From Candidatus Heimdallarchaeota archaeon B3_Heim (GTDB lineage Archaea > Asgardarchaeota > Heimdallarchaeia > Hodarchaeales > Hodarchaeaceae): DNA of 64,000 nt. Shown here in pieces: positions 34,425 to 43,221 of this stretch. Made by a program: the position numbers and the translations under genes. The stretch lies in contig NJBF01000002.1 in NCBI GenBank assembly GCA_003144275.1, positions 62,001 through 126,000 on the forward strand, given 5' to 3'. Within the stretch, counting starts at the first letter, position 1, and each line of letters starts with the position of its first letter. Below the pieces are notes generated by a model that was given only the letters and a program-made list of their open reading frames with translations, was not told where the DNA came from and made no database searches.

Positions 34425-35723
34425 TCACCCCAGAAGATTTTGTACGAAAAGTTCTTCAATTCCTATTTCGTTTTTCAAAAATATTTTTACTTCTTCTTTC
34501 TCCTGGGGTTTTTTAATAATTGAAAATCCTTCTTCATCTCTTGCTATTAATAATATGCTATTTAAGTCGGCATTTCTCACTAATTCTGGATTATGTGATG
34601 TGATAATTATTTGTTTCTTTTCTGATGCCTCTCTTATGATATTTAGTATCTTAGAAATTAGGAACGGATGAATATTTCTCTCTGGTTCCTCAATGATTAT
34701 AAAGGGTTTTTCATCAAAAATTAAAGCAACAATTAATGCAGTTATATTTATTGTACCATCCGACATTAAAGATGCAGGAAAATAATGATCAACCGAGTAT
34801 TTTTCACAGTATTTTGACATCAAATATTTATCAGCAAACTTTTCAACTTGATAATTTTTAATAAATGGTAATAGATCTGTGATCAGATTAATAAATTTCC
34901 GTTCTTTTTCTTTATCTTGTAGAATATTGTTCAAGACAATAGCTAAATTACTCCCATTTGGCTCTAATTCTCTTTTACCTGTAAAGGGAACTGCATTTTT
35001 AGGTAATTTTGGATCAAAATCATAAATAGAGATACTTCGAAATAGTTTATCCAAATTGGCAAACCCTCGAAAAATATGGGGATTTTCTATTAGAAGACTC
35101 TGAAACGGAACCTCCCCTTGTAACATTTCTTTTTCAAGACCAGCAATACTGATTATTCCTACCCTCGACCGAATTTCTTCTTCATTAATAATTAATTCAT
35201 AAGATAATTTTCCCTTTCTTTGGAATAGAATCAATTCACATGAACCAATTGGTTTCTCTTCCTGAAGTGTGAAACCCTCTTCTTCATCTTTAGGCTTAAA
35301 TATCAATTCATTGAGTCTGCAGTTCAATGTTAAACTATCTTTAACAATACTAAAATCTCCATTTTTTCCGTTGAAACCTAAAGAAAATTCATAGTCAAAT
35401 TCGGACGCTTCTAGTCCATAATAATTAACATCTTCGGTGTTTTCACTTCTACCAAAGGTTCTAAAGGCGAATTCACCAGTAATTCTAATGTTTAGGTTCT
35501 CTGATGAACCAATTTTAATATTTCTGACGAATTCAACATCCCCTTGCATAGATAGAGCATTACACAACCCAAAATTTGCTATGTCGCTTAAAAATTTAAA
35601 AATTTGTATGAAATTTGATTTTCCAGAAGCATTCGCCCCAATTACAACTGAAATATCTTCAAGATCAACTTTTACATCCTTAAAGCTCTTAAAATTTGTA
35701 ACTCTGATTTTCTTAATTTTCAA
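34425..35723 (-). CDS. AAA ATPase of OLD/PARIS-like defence type
   Basis: 432 aa. Walker A at residues 28-36 (VIGANASGKSNF), ABC-like signature region around LMSDGTINITALIV, Walker B PFIIIEEPERNIHP and H-loop IIITSHNPELV. This is the AAA_15/AAA_21 architecture of overcoming-lysogenisation-defect and AriA proteins. The N-terminal start is preceded by a weak AT-rich promoter. With the Toprim-like gene it forms a two-gene defence candidate. The exact system class needs a profile search. Confidence 0.85.
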   Translation of the reverse strand: MKIKKIRVTNFKSFKDVKVDLEDISVVIGANASGKSNFIQIFKFLSDIANFGLCNALSMQGDVEFVRNIKIGSSENLNIRITGEFAFRTFGRSENTEDVNYYGLEASEFDYEFSLGFNGKNGDFSIVKDSLTLNCRLNELIFKPKDEEEGFTLQEEKPIGSCELILFQRKGKLSYELIINEEEIRSRVGIISIAGLEKEMLQGEVPFQSLLIENPHIFRGFANLDKLFRSISIYDFDPKLPKNAVPFTGKRELEPNGSNLAIVLNNILQDKEKERKFINLITDLLPFIKNYQVEKFADKYLMSKYCEKYSVDHYFPASLMSDGTINITALIVALIFDEKPFIIIEEPERNIHPFLISKILNIIREASEKKQIIITSHNPELVRNADLNSILLIARDEEGFSIIKKPQEKEEVKIFLKNEIGIEELFVQNLLG

Positions 35724-35995
35724 AGTAGATTCTCCAACTAATATTATATAACTAGAAATTTAAAATACCCAAACATCCAACTCTGTTAACTGAAAGGTAG
35801 ACTTCAATATTCTAATTAGAAAATTACTTCTTATAAATTTTCATTAGAATTTATTTCTTTATGATGCAAAATTAAAATTCCCACTATAATCTTATTAGCA
35901 AGTGTTACCAAGTGGTTTTCTGAGTATTTCGCAAAATGAGCCTTTTACGACGTTTTTTTATTCGATTTTATATGAGGGAAGTTAACCTTTTCTAC
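35724..35995. other. Spacer with dispersed repeat B
   Basis: No gene. Bases 35922-35960 (GAGTATTTCG...TTTTACGACGTTTTT) match 50923-50960. The rest is AT-rich. Confidence 0.5.
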
Positions 35996-36295
35996 CTAAG
36001 GTAGATGACCATTTGCTTGTAAATCGACCAAATATTGCGAAAGAGTATAAGGACAATCTAAAAACTCGTTAAATTGATTCCCACCATCCATTTTCAGATC
36101 TCTTGCCATTAACTTCCTCAATTTTCCTGAAATACTTCCTTTCCTTGTATGACTAATCTTAGTTCGGATATGAGTAATCTTACCATTTACGACTAATTCA
36201 AAGATCCTATGATTCTTACGTCCCTTTTTTTCTCGAAATCCTTTTCTGTTAAGAGCACGACTAGCTTGAGTATTAGTGTAGGTTTTAGGTGTCAT
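35996..36295 (-). CDS. HicA-like mRNA interferase toxin
   Basis: 99 aa. The N-terminal half aligns with HicA: an ALNRKGFREKKGRKNHRIFE string with the conserved Gly and catalytic His, then a strand (KITHIRTKISHTRKGSISG). HicA folds as a double-stranded-RNA-binding domain and cleaves mRNA. The C-terminal 40 residues are an extension. The gene is only 2 bp from the next upstream gene, which ends in a HicB-like domain. Confidence 0.65.
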   Translation of the reverse strand: MTPKTYTNTQASRALNRKGFREKKGRKNHRIFELVVNGKITHIRTKISHTRKGSISGKLRKLMARDLKMDGGNQFNEFLDCPYTLSQYLVDLQANGHLP

Positions 36296-36297
36296 TT

Positions 36298-37329
36298 TTA
36301 TTCCTCATTGATATAATCGGGAAGTGCTTGTTTTACATGCTTCATTCGCTCTGATAACTTCTCGTCAGAGGTAGTTAGGATATGATCCATCAAATATCCC
36401 ATTTCAATTTCAAATTCCTCTTTCAATCCTTGATAAGTCTCTGAATAGAGTGTTAGTTCCAATTCAGGCAAAGTAGCCACGTAAAAATCGCCATCGAAGT
36501 CAAGATCTAGTTCAACTGGTTTACTTAGAAAGGGAAATTCGCTGGGTAACATATTAGTAGTCTCTAATATGTCTAAATCTTGAATACTTACGGCAACTCT
36601 CTGTTTTTTGTGTTTTTCAAAAATTCCCTCAATATAAACTGGTTTTTTCACATTGGTAATGACTTTTTCCTCTAATTCATCATCCAAAGAGCATCTTACA
36701 CCCGTGGAACCTACTTCTTGGATATAAAAATATGGTGACGGACCATCAATTCGAAGTCTGGTAATCACACCTACCAACCGTTGAGAAATTTGCTTTAATT
36801 CGGCATTCAACCATCTGGGAATTCTTGGTTGAAACGAAATATCCAATCTCTCTTTGTAGATAAGTTCTTGTTGATATTTTGCTTTATAATCTACTCTCAC
36901 CTCTTTTGTTGGCCAGAGAGTCTTTAAATTCCCTAAGATACGTATTCGTTGATCTCTATCAGGGTAAGTATCAACTATTTTTTGAACTCCGTCCTCTTCT
37001 TTCTCAAATTTCACAGCATTAATCGTTTCAAAGAATTTAGTGACAACTGGTTCCATATAAGGACGTCCCTCCAAAGTCATTTGAGCAGAAGTTCTTAATT
37101 TACAAACAGCAGATCCACCTTTGAATTCAGTAAAAACCAATTGTAAATTTCTCTTATACTCGTCTTGTTTTATTTTAGCCCTCGGTTTACGTAGAACTGT
37201 TTGAGCTACGTTATGAAATAAATGTTGAGTTCTGACAAGAAATTTCCCCAGAACCTCGGCAGGAATCTCTTTCACTCCAATATTTTCCCCAGCAATTTCC
37301 ATCCAAATTTCATACAATAAACAACCCAC
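36298..37329 (-). CDS. Large protein with C-terminal HicB-like antitoxin domain
   Basis: 343 aa, about twice or three times a normal HicB. Residues about 270-340 have the HicB pattern: a strand pair (LDLDFDGDFYVATLPELEL) and an amphipathic helix (GLKEEFEIEMGYLMDHI). The first 250 residues are unknown, with beta-rich stretches (FYIQEVGSTGVRC, KPVYIEGIFEKHKK). Together with the HicA-like gene it forms a probable toxin-antitoxin pair in antitoxin-first order. Assignment rests on pattern and pairing. Confidence 0.55.
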   Translation of the reverse strand: MGCLLYEIWMEIAGENIGVKEIPAEVLGKFLVRTQHLFHNVAQTVLRKPRAKIKQDEYKRNLQLVFTEFKGGSAVCKLRTSAQMTLEGRPYMEPVVTKFFETINAVKFEKEEDGVQKIVDTYPDRDQRIRILGNLKTLWPTKEVRVDYKAKYQQELIYKERLDISFQPRIPRWLNAELKQISQRLVGVITRLRIDGPSPYFYIQEVGSTGVRCSLDDELEEKVITNVKKPVYIEGIFEKHKKQRVAVSIQDLDILETTNMLPSEFPFLSKPVELDLDFDGDFYVATLPELELTLYSETYQGLKEEFEIEMGYLMDHILTTSDEKLSERMKHVKQALPDYINEE

Positions 37330-37792
37330 CAGTCTCCTTTATTTCTCCGGTAATCTCCTTGAAAAAACCCTAATTTCTGGCCTCTTTTTAATAGTTCGTT
37401 TTGGAGCAGAAATTGCTACTCAAAAATGAGTAATTAGGAGGAAAATGTTTCTTTCCAGCAAAACATCGGTTTACTGGCATTTTACGACTTTTGAAGTATT
37501 AAACCAAAACCCACTCTTGAAGTATTACTGCAAAACTTATCCCTCGGATGAAATCATTTCAAAGAAATTACTCCCCCAGGATACTAACCGTTTTTGAAAT
37601 AGAGTCTTCTCCTGCTTTTTTGAAAATTATAAAATCTAGTACTATGACAAATGTATAGTTCCTGGAAATGACAGGCGGAGGAGGTATTTCTCTAAATTCC
37701 CTGAAAGAAAATTTTTAGACGCTTCTTGTGCAGTATCCCTTCAATCCTTCTTACTTTTCTCTGTTAAATTAGTAGTTCAATATTTCATCTCA
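37330..37792. other. Spacer of about 460 bp
   Basis: Upstream region of the TA-like operon. It contains TTTTACGACTTTTGAAG at 37482, a partial match to dispersed repeat B. I see no gene. Confidence 0.4.
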
Positions 37793-37918
37793 ATGGAAGA
37801 GAACCAGCACTTCTACGAACGAAAAAAACGATTTTATTACTCTGACGAAATGCTTGCTCAATTCAGAGGAACTGAACATGATCAGACAATACTTAATCTC
37901 CTCTGTTATTTCTTCTAA
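37793..37918 (+). CDS. 41-aa small ORF
   Basis: Product begins MEENQHFYERKKRFYYSDEM. It is the only plus-strand coding trace in the minus-strand block, together with the next ORF. Charge pattern is protein-like; could be a remnant. Confidence 0.35.
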   Translation: MEENQHFYERKKRFYYSDEMLAQFRGTEHDQTILNLLCYFF

Positions 37919-37929
37919 ACTCTCCCTCT

Positions 37930-38040
37930 ATGGGAATAAATACCCGAGAAAAACTTACAGGAAATGGTGCTGCGCAAGAATACTCTTTGGGCGCTTTTAT
38001 TGAGTATTGTAAACAGCTCCTTTCTCAGAAGGAAAAATAA
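37930..38040 (+). pseudogene. Gene fragment related to 50764-50832
   Basis: 36 codons ending in LGAFIEYCKQLLSQKEK. The tail is almost identical to LDAFIEYCKQLFAD at 50764. It is probably the C-terminal remnant of an otherwise lost gene, although both copies end cleanly. Confidence 0.5.
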
Positions 38041-38085
38041 ATAGAAATTACTGTGTTTTTAATTTAATAAGAGATTTTTGTCTTT

Positions 38086-38934
38086 CTATTTTATTTCTTC
38101 TTGAACTTGATTGCTGTTTCGATCTATGAGATACACTAGGCCCAATAGAAATCCAAATAGTGCCCCAAATATATGGGCAAGTAGTGGATGCCCTCTTGAC
38201 AAAGGAAACGGTATTCCTACACCCTCAACGAACGCATAAAGATATGTAAGAGTATATGTAAACATCAAAAAATCCGCTACCAACCTTTCATAGAATATGA
38301 AAGAAGTAAATACAATTGCTACAGAATTTATTAACAAAAAAATCCAATTTTCTTTAAAAGTCTGTTTTAACAAATCAAGATTACGATGGTATAGATCACG
38401 TGCATTCCGAACTATAAAAAGAATGAAATAATACCCTGCTAGAACAAAACTAAAACCTGAAAGACCCATAATAGCATTTGAAGCCCCACCACCTCCCGTG
38501 GAAAACAAATGAAAATCTCCTATAATAATAACACCCTGTGCAGTCGCCCAAGTTACATAACGTTCTGTGAGGGTAGCATTCATGAAACTCACAAAGATCC
38601 CCAGAAAAATACTCGTTAAAATTCCAGAAAGTAAAAACACGATTACCATGTTTTTCCGTGATGTTTGAATGCTCACTATATAACCAAAAACTATTATTCC
38701 AGTAGTATTATTCAAAATGTGGTAACCTTGATCATCCAAATCATGGATCCACATGTTTGTGAAAAACCCGAAAGGATTATCGGATTTATGCTCTAATAGG
38801 TCATAAATGGGAGGGCAAAATAGAATCAAAAAATAAACAACCCATATAATCACAACAATCGCAACGATTGCTGGAAAAGGACGTAATAGAGGATTTTTCT
38901 TCAAATACTCCATAATGTTTTTTCTTCTATTCAT
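38086..38934 (-). CDS. Rhomboid-family intramembrane serine protease
   Basis: 282 aa with six to seven membrane helices. The catalytic serine motif is GGASNAIMGLSG, the histidine helix is HPLLAHIFGALFGFLLG and the HxxxN-like YHILNN lies after the first helix. Rhomboids cut transmembrane helices of substrates within the membrane. An element full of single-pass membrane proteins could provide substrates. The usual GxSG is GASN here, a variant at the residue after Ser, so activity is probable but not certain. Confidence 0.8.
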   Translation of the reverse strand: MNRRKNIMEYLKKNPLLRPFPAIVAIVVIIWVVYFLILFCPPIYDLLEHKSDNPFGFFTNMWIHDLDDQGYHILNNTTGIIVFGYIVSIQTSRKNMVIVFLLSGILTSIFLGIFVSFMNATLTERYVTWATAQGVIIIGDFHLFSTGGGGASNAIMGLSGFSFVLAGYYFILFIVRNARDLYHRNLDLLKQTFKENWIFLLINSVAIVFTSFIFYERLVADFLMFTYTLTYLYAFVEGVGIPFPLSRGHPLLAHIFGALFGFLLGLVYLIDRNSNQVQEEIK

Positions 38935-38980
38935 AATGATAATCCATTCAATGAGGGTGCCTTTTGAATTGTTCGTGAGA

Positions 38981-39031
38981 GGACATCGAGAAACAATGCA
39001 ATAAACAGAATGACTTCATAGGGAGGCATTC
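38981..39031 (+). repeat. Dispersed repeat copy B with hairpin
   Basis: GACATCGAGAAACAATGC followed by AATAAACAGAATG and an imperfect hairpin (GAATGACTTC/GGAGGCATTC). It matches 33003-33052. Confidence 0.6.
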
Positions 39032-39034
39032 TCT

Positions 39035-39202
39035 TCATCCTTTTTTGCGACAAATAATAAAAACCGATAATTTACGAAAAAGCCCTCCTCTCTCATCAGG
39101 TTCTTTAGCATAAGTCTGAATAGTTGAGGTCACTTCATGACCCAATTTCAATTTCTCAAATTCACTTTCAGTTAATTCTAGTGTAATATTACTTTTTAAC
39201 AT
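39035..39202 (-). CDS. 55-aa small protein
   Basis: Product starts MLKSNITLELTESEFEKLK and ends VFIICRKKG. A short strand then a helix (LTESEFEKLKLGHEVT) resembles small antitoxins or AbrB/RHH proteins, but it is not definite. Close to repeat copy B. Confidence 0.45.
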   Translation of the reverse strand: MLKSNITLELTESEFEKLKLGHEVTSTIQTYAKEPDERGGLFRKLSVFIICRKKG

Positions 39203-39316
39203 TTAAATCACAATTAAGTAAGAAATAATTGAGTTTAAAGCTTTTACTGTTAGGAGCTTCCTTGTAGTAGCTTTAAAATATTGACTTTTTACCAGGATCT
39301 CAAAAAAAACTTCCCA

Positions 39317-39589
39317 CTATGTAACTATAATATAAATTAAAAATTGCTGGACCAAGACCTGGAGAACTTTTCGCTCCCTGGGAGTGATAAACTTTGAACA
39401 GATACATAAACTCCCAACATATCCTTTATGAAAACTGCAATAAACAGAAAAACGGCCAATAGGAGGATCCTTATTTTTATGATCTGCATACTTACAAAGC
39501 CAGCAAAGATCCACATACCGATAATGGTAGTCCTTTTTCAACATCTTTGTAAAAGCATTTTTTTCTTCCAACCTAAGGACTCTTTTCAA
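39317..39589 (-). CDS. Small Cys-rich protein
   Basis: 90 aa. Cysteines at CWLCKYA, VYCSFHKG and LCICSKF suggest a single treble-clef or knuckle zinc site. Lys/Arg-rich N-terminus. No family recognised. Confidence 0.55.
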   Translation of the reverse strand: MKRVLRLEEKNAFTKMLKKDYHYRYVDLCWLCKYADHKNKDPPIGRFSVYCSFHKGYVGSLCICSKFITPRERKVLQVLVQQFLIYIIVT

Positions 39590-39704
39590 ACAAAAATAAG
39601 AATTTTTTTTAGCCTTGTTTTTTTATCCTAAGGATGGTTTTACTTCGCTATATTTTAATATCTCTTTTTCTACTATAAGATTGCAATTTTAATGAGGAAT
39701 CCAA

Positions 39705-41090
39705 ATGGGGAAAAATCCTTCAAATAATGAGAAAAAGGAAATATTCAGTTTAAAATCTATATTTCCTCAAGCCCACGAGGTATTTTCAATAAATCTTGAA
39801 TCACTTGATAAGCTAAAAGATAGTTGTCTTTTTGTGTTGGATACAAATGCTTTACTTGTCCCTTATAAGATTAAACAAGAGAGCTTGGATCAAATTGAAC
39901 AAACTTTTAGATGTCTAATCGATGCAAACCGACTTATTATTCCAGGGAGAGTAGCTAGAGAATTTGCGATACATCGACCCAAACAGATCTGTGAAATTTT
40001 TCATCATTTAAGTCAAAGAAAGAAGACTCAAAAACTTAAAATAGGAACCTATCCGTTGCTGGAATCTCTTGAAAATTATGATAAATTAAAGAGTATTCAA
40101 AAGGAAATTAATCAGAATATTAGTGAATATAGAAAAACAATCTCTTTATTGCTTTCTCAAATCCAAGGATGGACCTGGAATGATCCTGTCAGTCTGATTT
40201 ATAATCAAATTTTTTCAAAAGAAGTCATAGAAGACCCTGAATTCGATCCCAAAAAGATTGAAGAAGATTTAAAGCGAAGAATTCAACACAGGATTCCTCC
40301 TGGATATAAAGACTCTTCCAAACCAGATAAAGGTGTGGGTGATTTACTTATATGGTATACGATTCTTGAAATTGGAAAACGAGAGAAGAAAAATGTTGTC
40401 TTCGTTTCTGGTGATGTCAAGGCTGATTGGTGGCATCAAAGTGATAATAATCCTATTTATCCCAGATATGAACTTGTAGAGGAGTTTAGAAACCATTCTG
40501 GCGGATTTAATTTTCATATTGTCCAATTTTCAGAGTTTTTAGACCTAGTTGGAGTACCTGGTAAGGTGATTGATGAAGTAAGAAGAGCAGAAATTACAGT
40601 TTCAGGAATCGCAGTTTCAGATTTAGCAATTATGAAAACCGTTGAAGGTATGAAAGCTGAAGAATCTGTCTACAGATGGTATAATAAAAAAATTTCAGAT
40701 GCAAGATCAATAATATCTGATATTCCACCATTTAGTTTCATTATAGAGCACTCTGATGGTTATATAGAGGGAGTAATTGTGAAATACCTGAATGCCACTA
40801 TAACTGCAAGTTTGAATCTTCAAGATGTTATAGAAAAGATATTTTTAAATTTTATATCACTGGATACGTCTATTGCGAACAGATATACCTTGATATTCAC
40901 TACCAGCAGTGAAGAAGACATAAAAAGAGTTCACTTCCTCTTTAAAAGTTTAAAATCGGAAAAAACACAGAAAGAAGAATATGCTGAATGGTTGAGATGG
41001 CCAAGTATCTCACCCAGATTTTCTTTTATATTTGGTGTTAGAGATGAGGATTCCAATTTTTATCCCCATTTTGATGATTCTTACGATTAA
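39705..41090 (+). CDS. PIN-like domain protein (DUF4935 type)
   Basis: 461 aa. The PIN core is spread over the first 270 residues: FVLDTNALLVPY (first catalytic Asp), IIPGRVAREFA (Glu), GVGDLLIWYTILEIG (Asp) and VVFVSGDVKADWW (last Asp). This is the PIN_8/DUF4935 layout, found in defence and toxin contexts as an RNase. The C-terminal 190 residues form a separate alpha/beta domain. It stands alone on the plus strand, just right of the minus-strand defence block. Confidence 0.8.
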   Translation: MGKNPSNNEKKEIFSLKSIFPQAHEVFSINLESLDKLKDSCLFVLDTNALLVPYKIKQESLDQIEQTFRCLIDANRLIIPGRVAREFAIHRPKQICEIFHHLSQRKKTQKLKIGTYPLLESLENYDKLKSIQKEINQNISEYRKTISLLLSQIQGWTWNDPVSLIYNQIFSKEVIEDPEFDPKKIEEDLKRRIQHRIPPGYKDSSKPDKGVGDLLIWYTILEIGKREKKNVVFVSGDVKADWWHQSDNNPIYPRYELVEEFRNHSGGFNFHIVQFSEFLDLVGVPGKVIDEVRRAEITVSGIAVSDLAIMKTVEGMKAEESVYRWYNKKISDARSIISDIPPFSFIIEHSDGYIEGVIVKYLNATITASLNLQDVIEKIFLNFISLDTSIANRYTLIFTTSSEEDIKRVHFLFKSLKSEKTQKEEYAEWLRWPSISPRFSFIFGVRDEDSNFYPHFDDSYD

Positions 41091-41153
41091 TATAAAGTCT
41101 TAAATTGATAAATTTTTTATCTACCTTTTAGATAAAAGATAATCTCGTCATTC

Positions 41154-41318
41154 TCACCCCAATTGCTTGATACAAAGGATATTTCTACTCCCAAACTTAA
41201 AAAGTTTTTCTTTAAAGAATCCCACAAGAATTATTAGCTGAATTGATAAAAATAATAGAGTTTTAAATAATAATGGAACGATTAATAATAGTATTCGATC
41301 TTTTTCTGCTGTGGACAT
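41154..41318 (-). CDS. Tiny membrane protein paired with RHH
   Basis: 54 aa from ATG 41318: a hydrophobic core (LLLIVPLLFKTLLFLSIQLI) and a basic tail. It starts 7 bp after the RHH stop. It mirrors the 16842/17123 pair. Confidence 0.5.
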   Translation of the reverse strand: MSTAEKDRILLLIVPLLFKTLLFLSIQLIILVGFFKEKLFKFGSRNILCIKQLG

Positions 41319-41325
41319 ATTTAGA

Positions 41326-41481
41326 TCAAGCCACAAGTAATTTCTGCTCCCCTTTTTCAAAGATTTCAATCTGTTTTTCCAGTGCTTCCCGTATAAACCC
41401 CGACCAGTTCATAAACTGATAGTTTTGCATCTTTGCTAGCAGTTCCTCAGACACTCGTGTTGAGACCTGTCGATTCATCAT
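41326..41481 (-). CDS. Ribbon-helix-helix regulator
   Basis: 51 aa from ATG 41481 (or 41478). Strand RQVSTRVSEELL, helix 1 LAKMQNYQF, turn MNWSGFIREALEK: a standard RHH fold. It is divergent from the second membrane-protein operon. It likely binds the repeats at 41529-41586. Confidence 0.75.
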   Translation of the reverse strand: MMNRQVSTRVSEELLAKMQNYQFMNWSGFIREALEKQIEIFEKGEQKLLVA

Positions 41482-41528
41482 TCACACGTCTGAGAGGTTC
41501 AGATCTAGTCTGCTATAAATGTGTATCG

Positions 41529-41586
41529 TTTACCAGCTTTTACAGGCATCATCATTTATTTTATGGTAAGAAATGTCATTTACCAG
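41529..41586. promoter_or_regulatory. Operator region between RHH gene and membrane operon
   Basis: TTTACCAG occurs twice 50 bp apart (41529, 41579), and GGTAA (41565) pairs with TTACC (41580) as an inverted repeat. TTATGGTAAGA here is one base from the ATATGGTAAGA word near 6.5-9.2 kb. Confidence 0.55.
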
Positions 41587-41667
41587 TAAAAACTCCCAGA
41601 ATAACGACTATGGTTTAAAAAGACTCGTTCTCTATGCCCTGTGTCTATCTAAAGAATTTTCCATGAA

Positions 41668-43194
41668 ATGGAAGTCAAAAGAATGGGTCTATTAAAGAAA
41701 TTTCGGGAATTCTCCGCGAAAACCAACTTTTCTCGGACGAATTTTCCCAAAGTCAAGAAGGCATTTGCCTTCCTACTGTTCTTGGTTTTTGCAGTCCAAA
41801 TCGTAGCCTTTGGCTCTTTTTTTACGCTTAATCTGACAACAAACCAAGCATTTGCTGTAAAATACGAGGAAACTGATATTCAGCAGTTCCTCGATAGTGA
41901 CATACGTAACGTAACCGTGATTCTTGCTGATGCGAGCGCGGTTGGTAGTGGTGCTAGGATAAGTAGTCCAATGACACTAACCCTCGACCGAATTGCCATA
42001 CGGGCGTCTACGCTGCCGTACCACCCGAAAGCATTTCCTACCTCATCCAGAATGTTACACAATATCTTCCCTACCTCCGAGTCCATTGCTCGTTTCGCGA
42101 CTCTTCGGTCCTCCCTTGGAGGGGGTGGCGCATCATTTCAGTCAATTGAAAGTATTAAAAGTATTGATGCCGTAAATGCGTTACTCAGTCTTGCGGAAGA
42201 TACAAACGCTACTTCAGAATCAGTTGGCGAAAACACCGTTAGTGATGAGAAATTTGCGGTAGAAGACCTTAAAGCTGAGACCGAATACAATATTAATACT
42301 ACTGCAGTGGTGACGGATCTAACCAGCCAAATCGGCTATCTTGAAAATCAATCGGTTGAATCCGCATATCAAGACTATGCGAGTTTCCTCTATTCGAATG
42401 ATAGTGTCGATGCGATTGCAGGGTCTGAAGCGGATGAAGAAAAAAATCATGATCTCTTGATTTCAGGATTTGACAACACAGAAGACGCGGTTTTAAGTAT
42501 TTTGAAGTCGAATATCGCTGCTGATTATTCCACGGCTTCAAATATCTTGACAGCCGATGACGTAACGGTTGTGGATTATGCGGTCCATCATGCCAATATG
42601 ACGAATTATCTTTCGTCCGCCCTCGTAGAAAAAGTGCGTGACGCCGTGACAGACTATGAAGACAGTCTTGAAGCGAATATCGCAGCCACAATTTTCGGTT
42701 TTAAAATCTACACTGCCAAAGCGGCTACCACTGCAGGGATTCTTGCGGGTTTTCGCTCTGCCGTGGGTCGAGTGATTAGCTTTGGTCAAGCGGTAGTCAG
42801 TACTCCTCTGCGAGAGGTCAAAAAAATCGGTGGGAGTATTAAACGCACCGTCACATCATACGCATCTAAGGTTGGTGAAGCTGGATCCAGCGCACTCAAC
42901 ATTGGAAAAGGGTTTCTAACGTCCGCTCTTTCGAAGCTGGGTTCAATTAGTAAGTCAATTGGCGATAAAGTGGGCAGTTTCGCTCAAAACGTTAAGGTGG
43001 GCGTCACTGGTGCTGTCAAAGGAGTCAAAGGCTTTGTATCCAAAAGTTTCAATGCTGTCCTAGGCTCTGTAAAAAGCCTGTTCAGTTTCATTCCGATGCT
43101 AATTCTGCTGATGGTAGGTGGAGTAGGCGCGGTGCTAGTTGTAATATTCCTTATGAACCGTAAACGTGCCCCTCCTGAGGTAATGCCCTACTAG
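41668..43194 (+). CDS. Membrane protein with two anchors and amphipathic helices
   Basis: 508 aa. Basic N-terminus, membrane helix at about 32-52 (FAFLLFLVFAVQIVAFGSFF), an Ala/Ser/Asp-rich helical ectodomain, a Gly/Ser/Lys/Val-rich segment at 375-475 (GVTGAVKGVKGFVSKSFNAV) that could insert into or coat membranes, and a C-terminal membrane helix. It leads the second membrane-protein operon. The pattern resembles viral membrane or fusion-type proteins, without sequence identity to any that I know. Confidence 0.75.
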   Translation: MEVKRMGLLKKFREFSAKTNFSRTNFPKVKKAFAFLLFLVFAVQIVAFGSFFTLNLTTNQAFAVKYEETDIQQFLDSDIRNVTVILADASAVGSGARISSPMTLTLDRIAIRASTLPYHPKAFPTSSRMLHNIFPTSESIARFATLRSSLGGGGASFQSIESIKSIDAVNALLSLAEDTNATSESVGENTVSDEKFAVEDLKAETEYNINTTAVVTDLTSQIGYLENQSVESAYQDYASFLYSNDSVDAIAGSEADEEKNHDLLISGFDNTEDAVLSILKSNIAADYSTASNILTADDVTVVDYAVHHANMTNYLSSALVEKVRDAVTDYEDSLEANIAATIFGFKIYTAKAATTAGILAGFRSAVGRVISFGQAVVSTPLREVKKIGGSIKRTVTSYASKVGEAGSSALNIGKGFLTSALSKLGSISKSIGDKVGSFAQNVKVGVTGAVKGVKGFVSKSFNAVLGSVKSLFSFIPMLILLMVGGVGAVLVVIFLMNRKRAPPEVMPY

Positions 43195-43221
43195 CTTCAG
43201 ATCCTGGAGATGTGAAAAAAA

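Noticed and set aside
41433..41618. Plus-strand ORF of 61 aa upstream of the membrane operon
   Set aside because: Opposite the RHH gene, which has a recognisable fold; it also covers the operator repeats.
42299..42691. Minus-strand ORF of 130 aa opposite the 508-aa membrane gene
   Set aside because: His/Arg/Ser-rich composition typical of antisense translation; the plus-strand gene has clear membrane helices and operon context.
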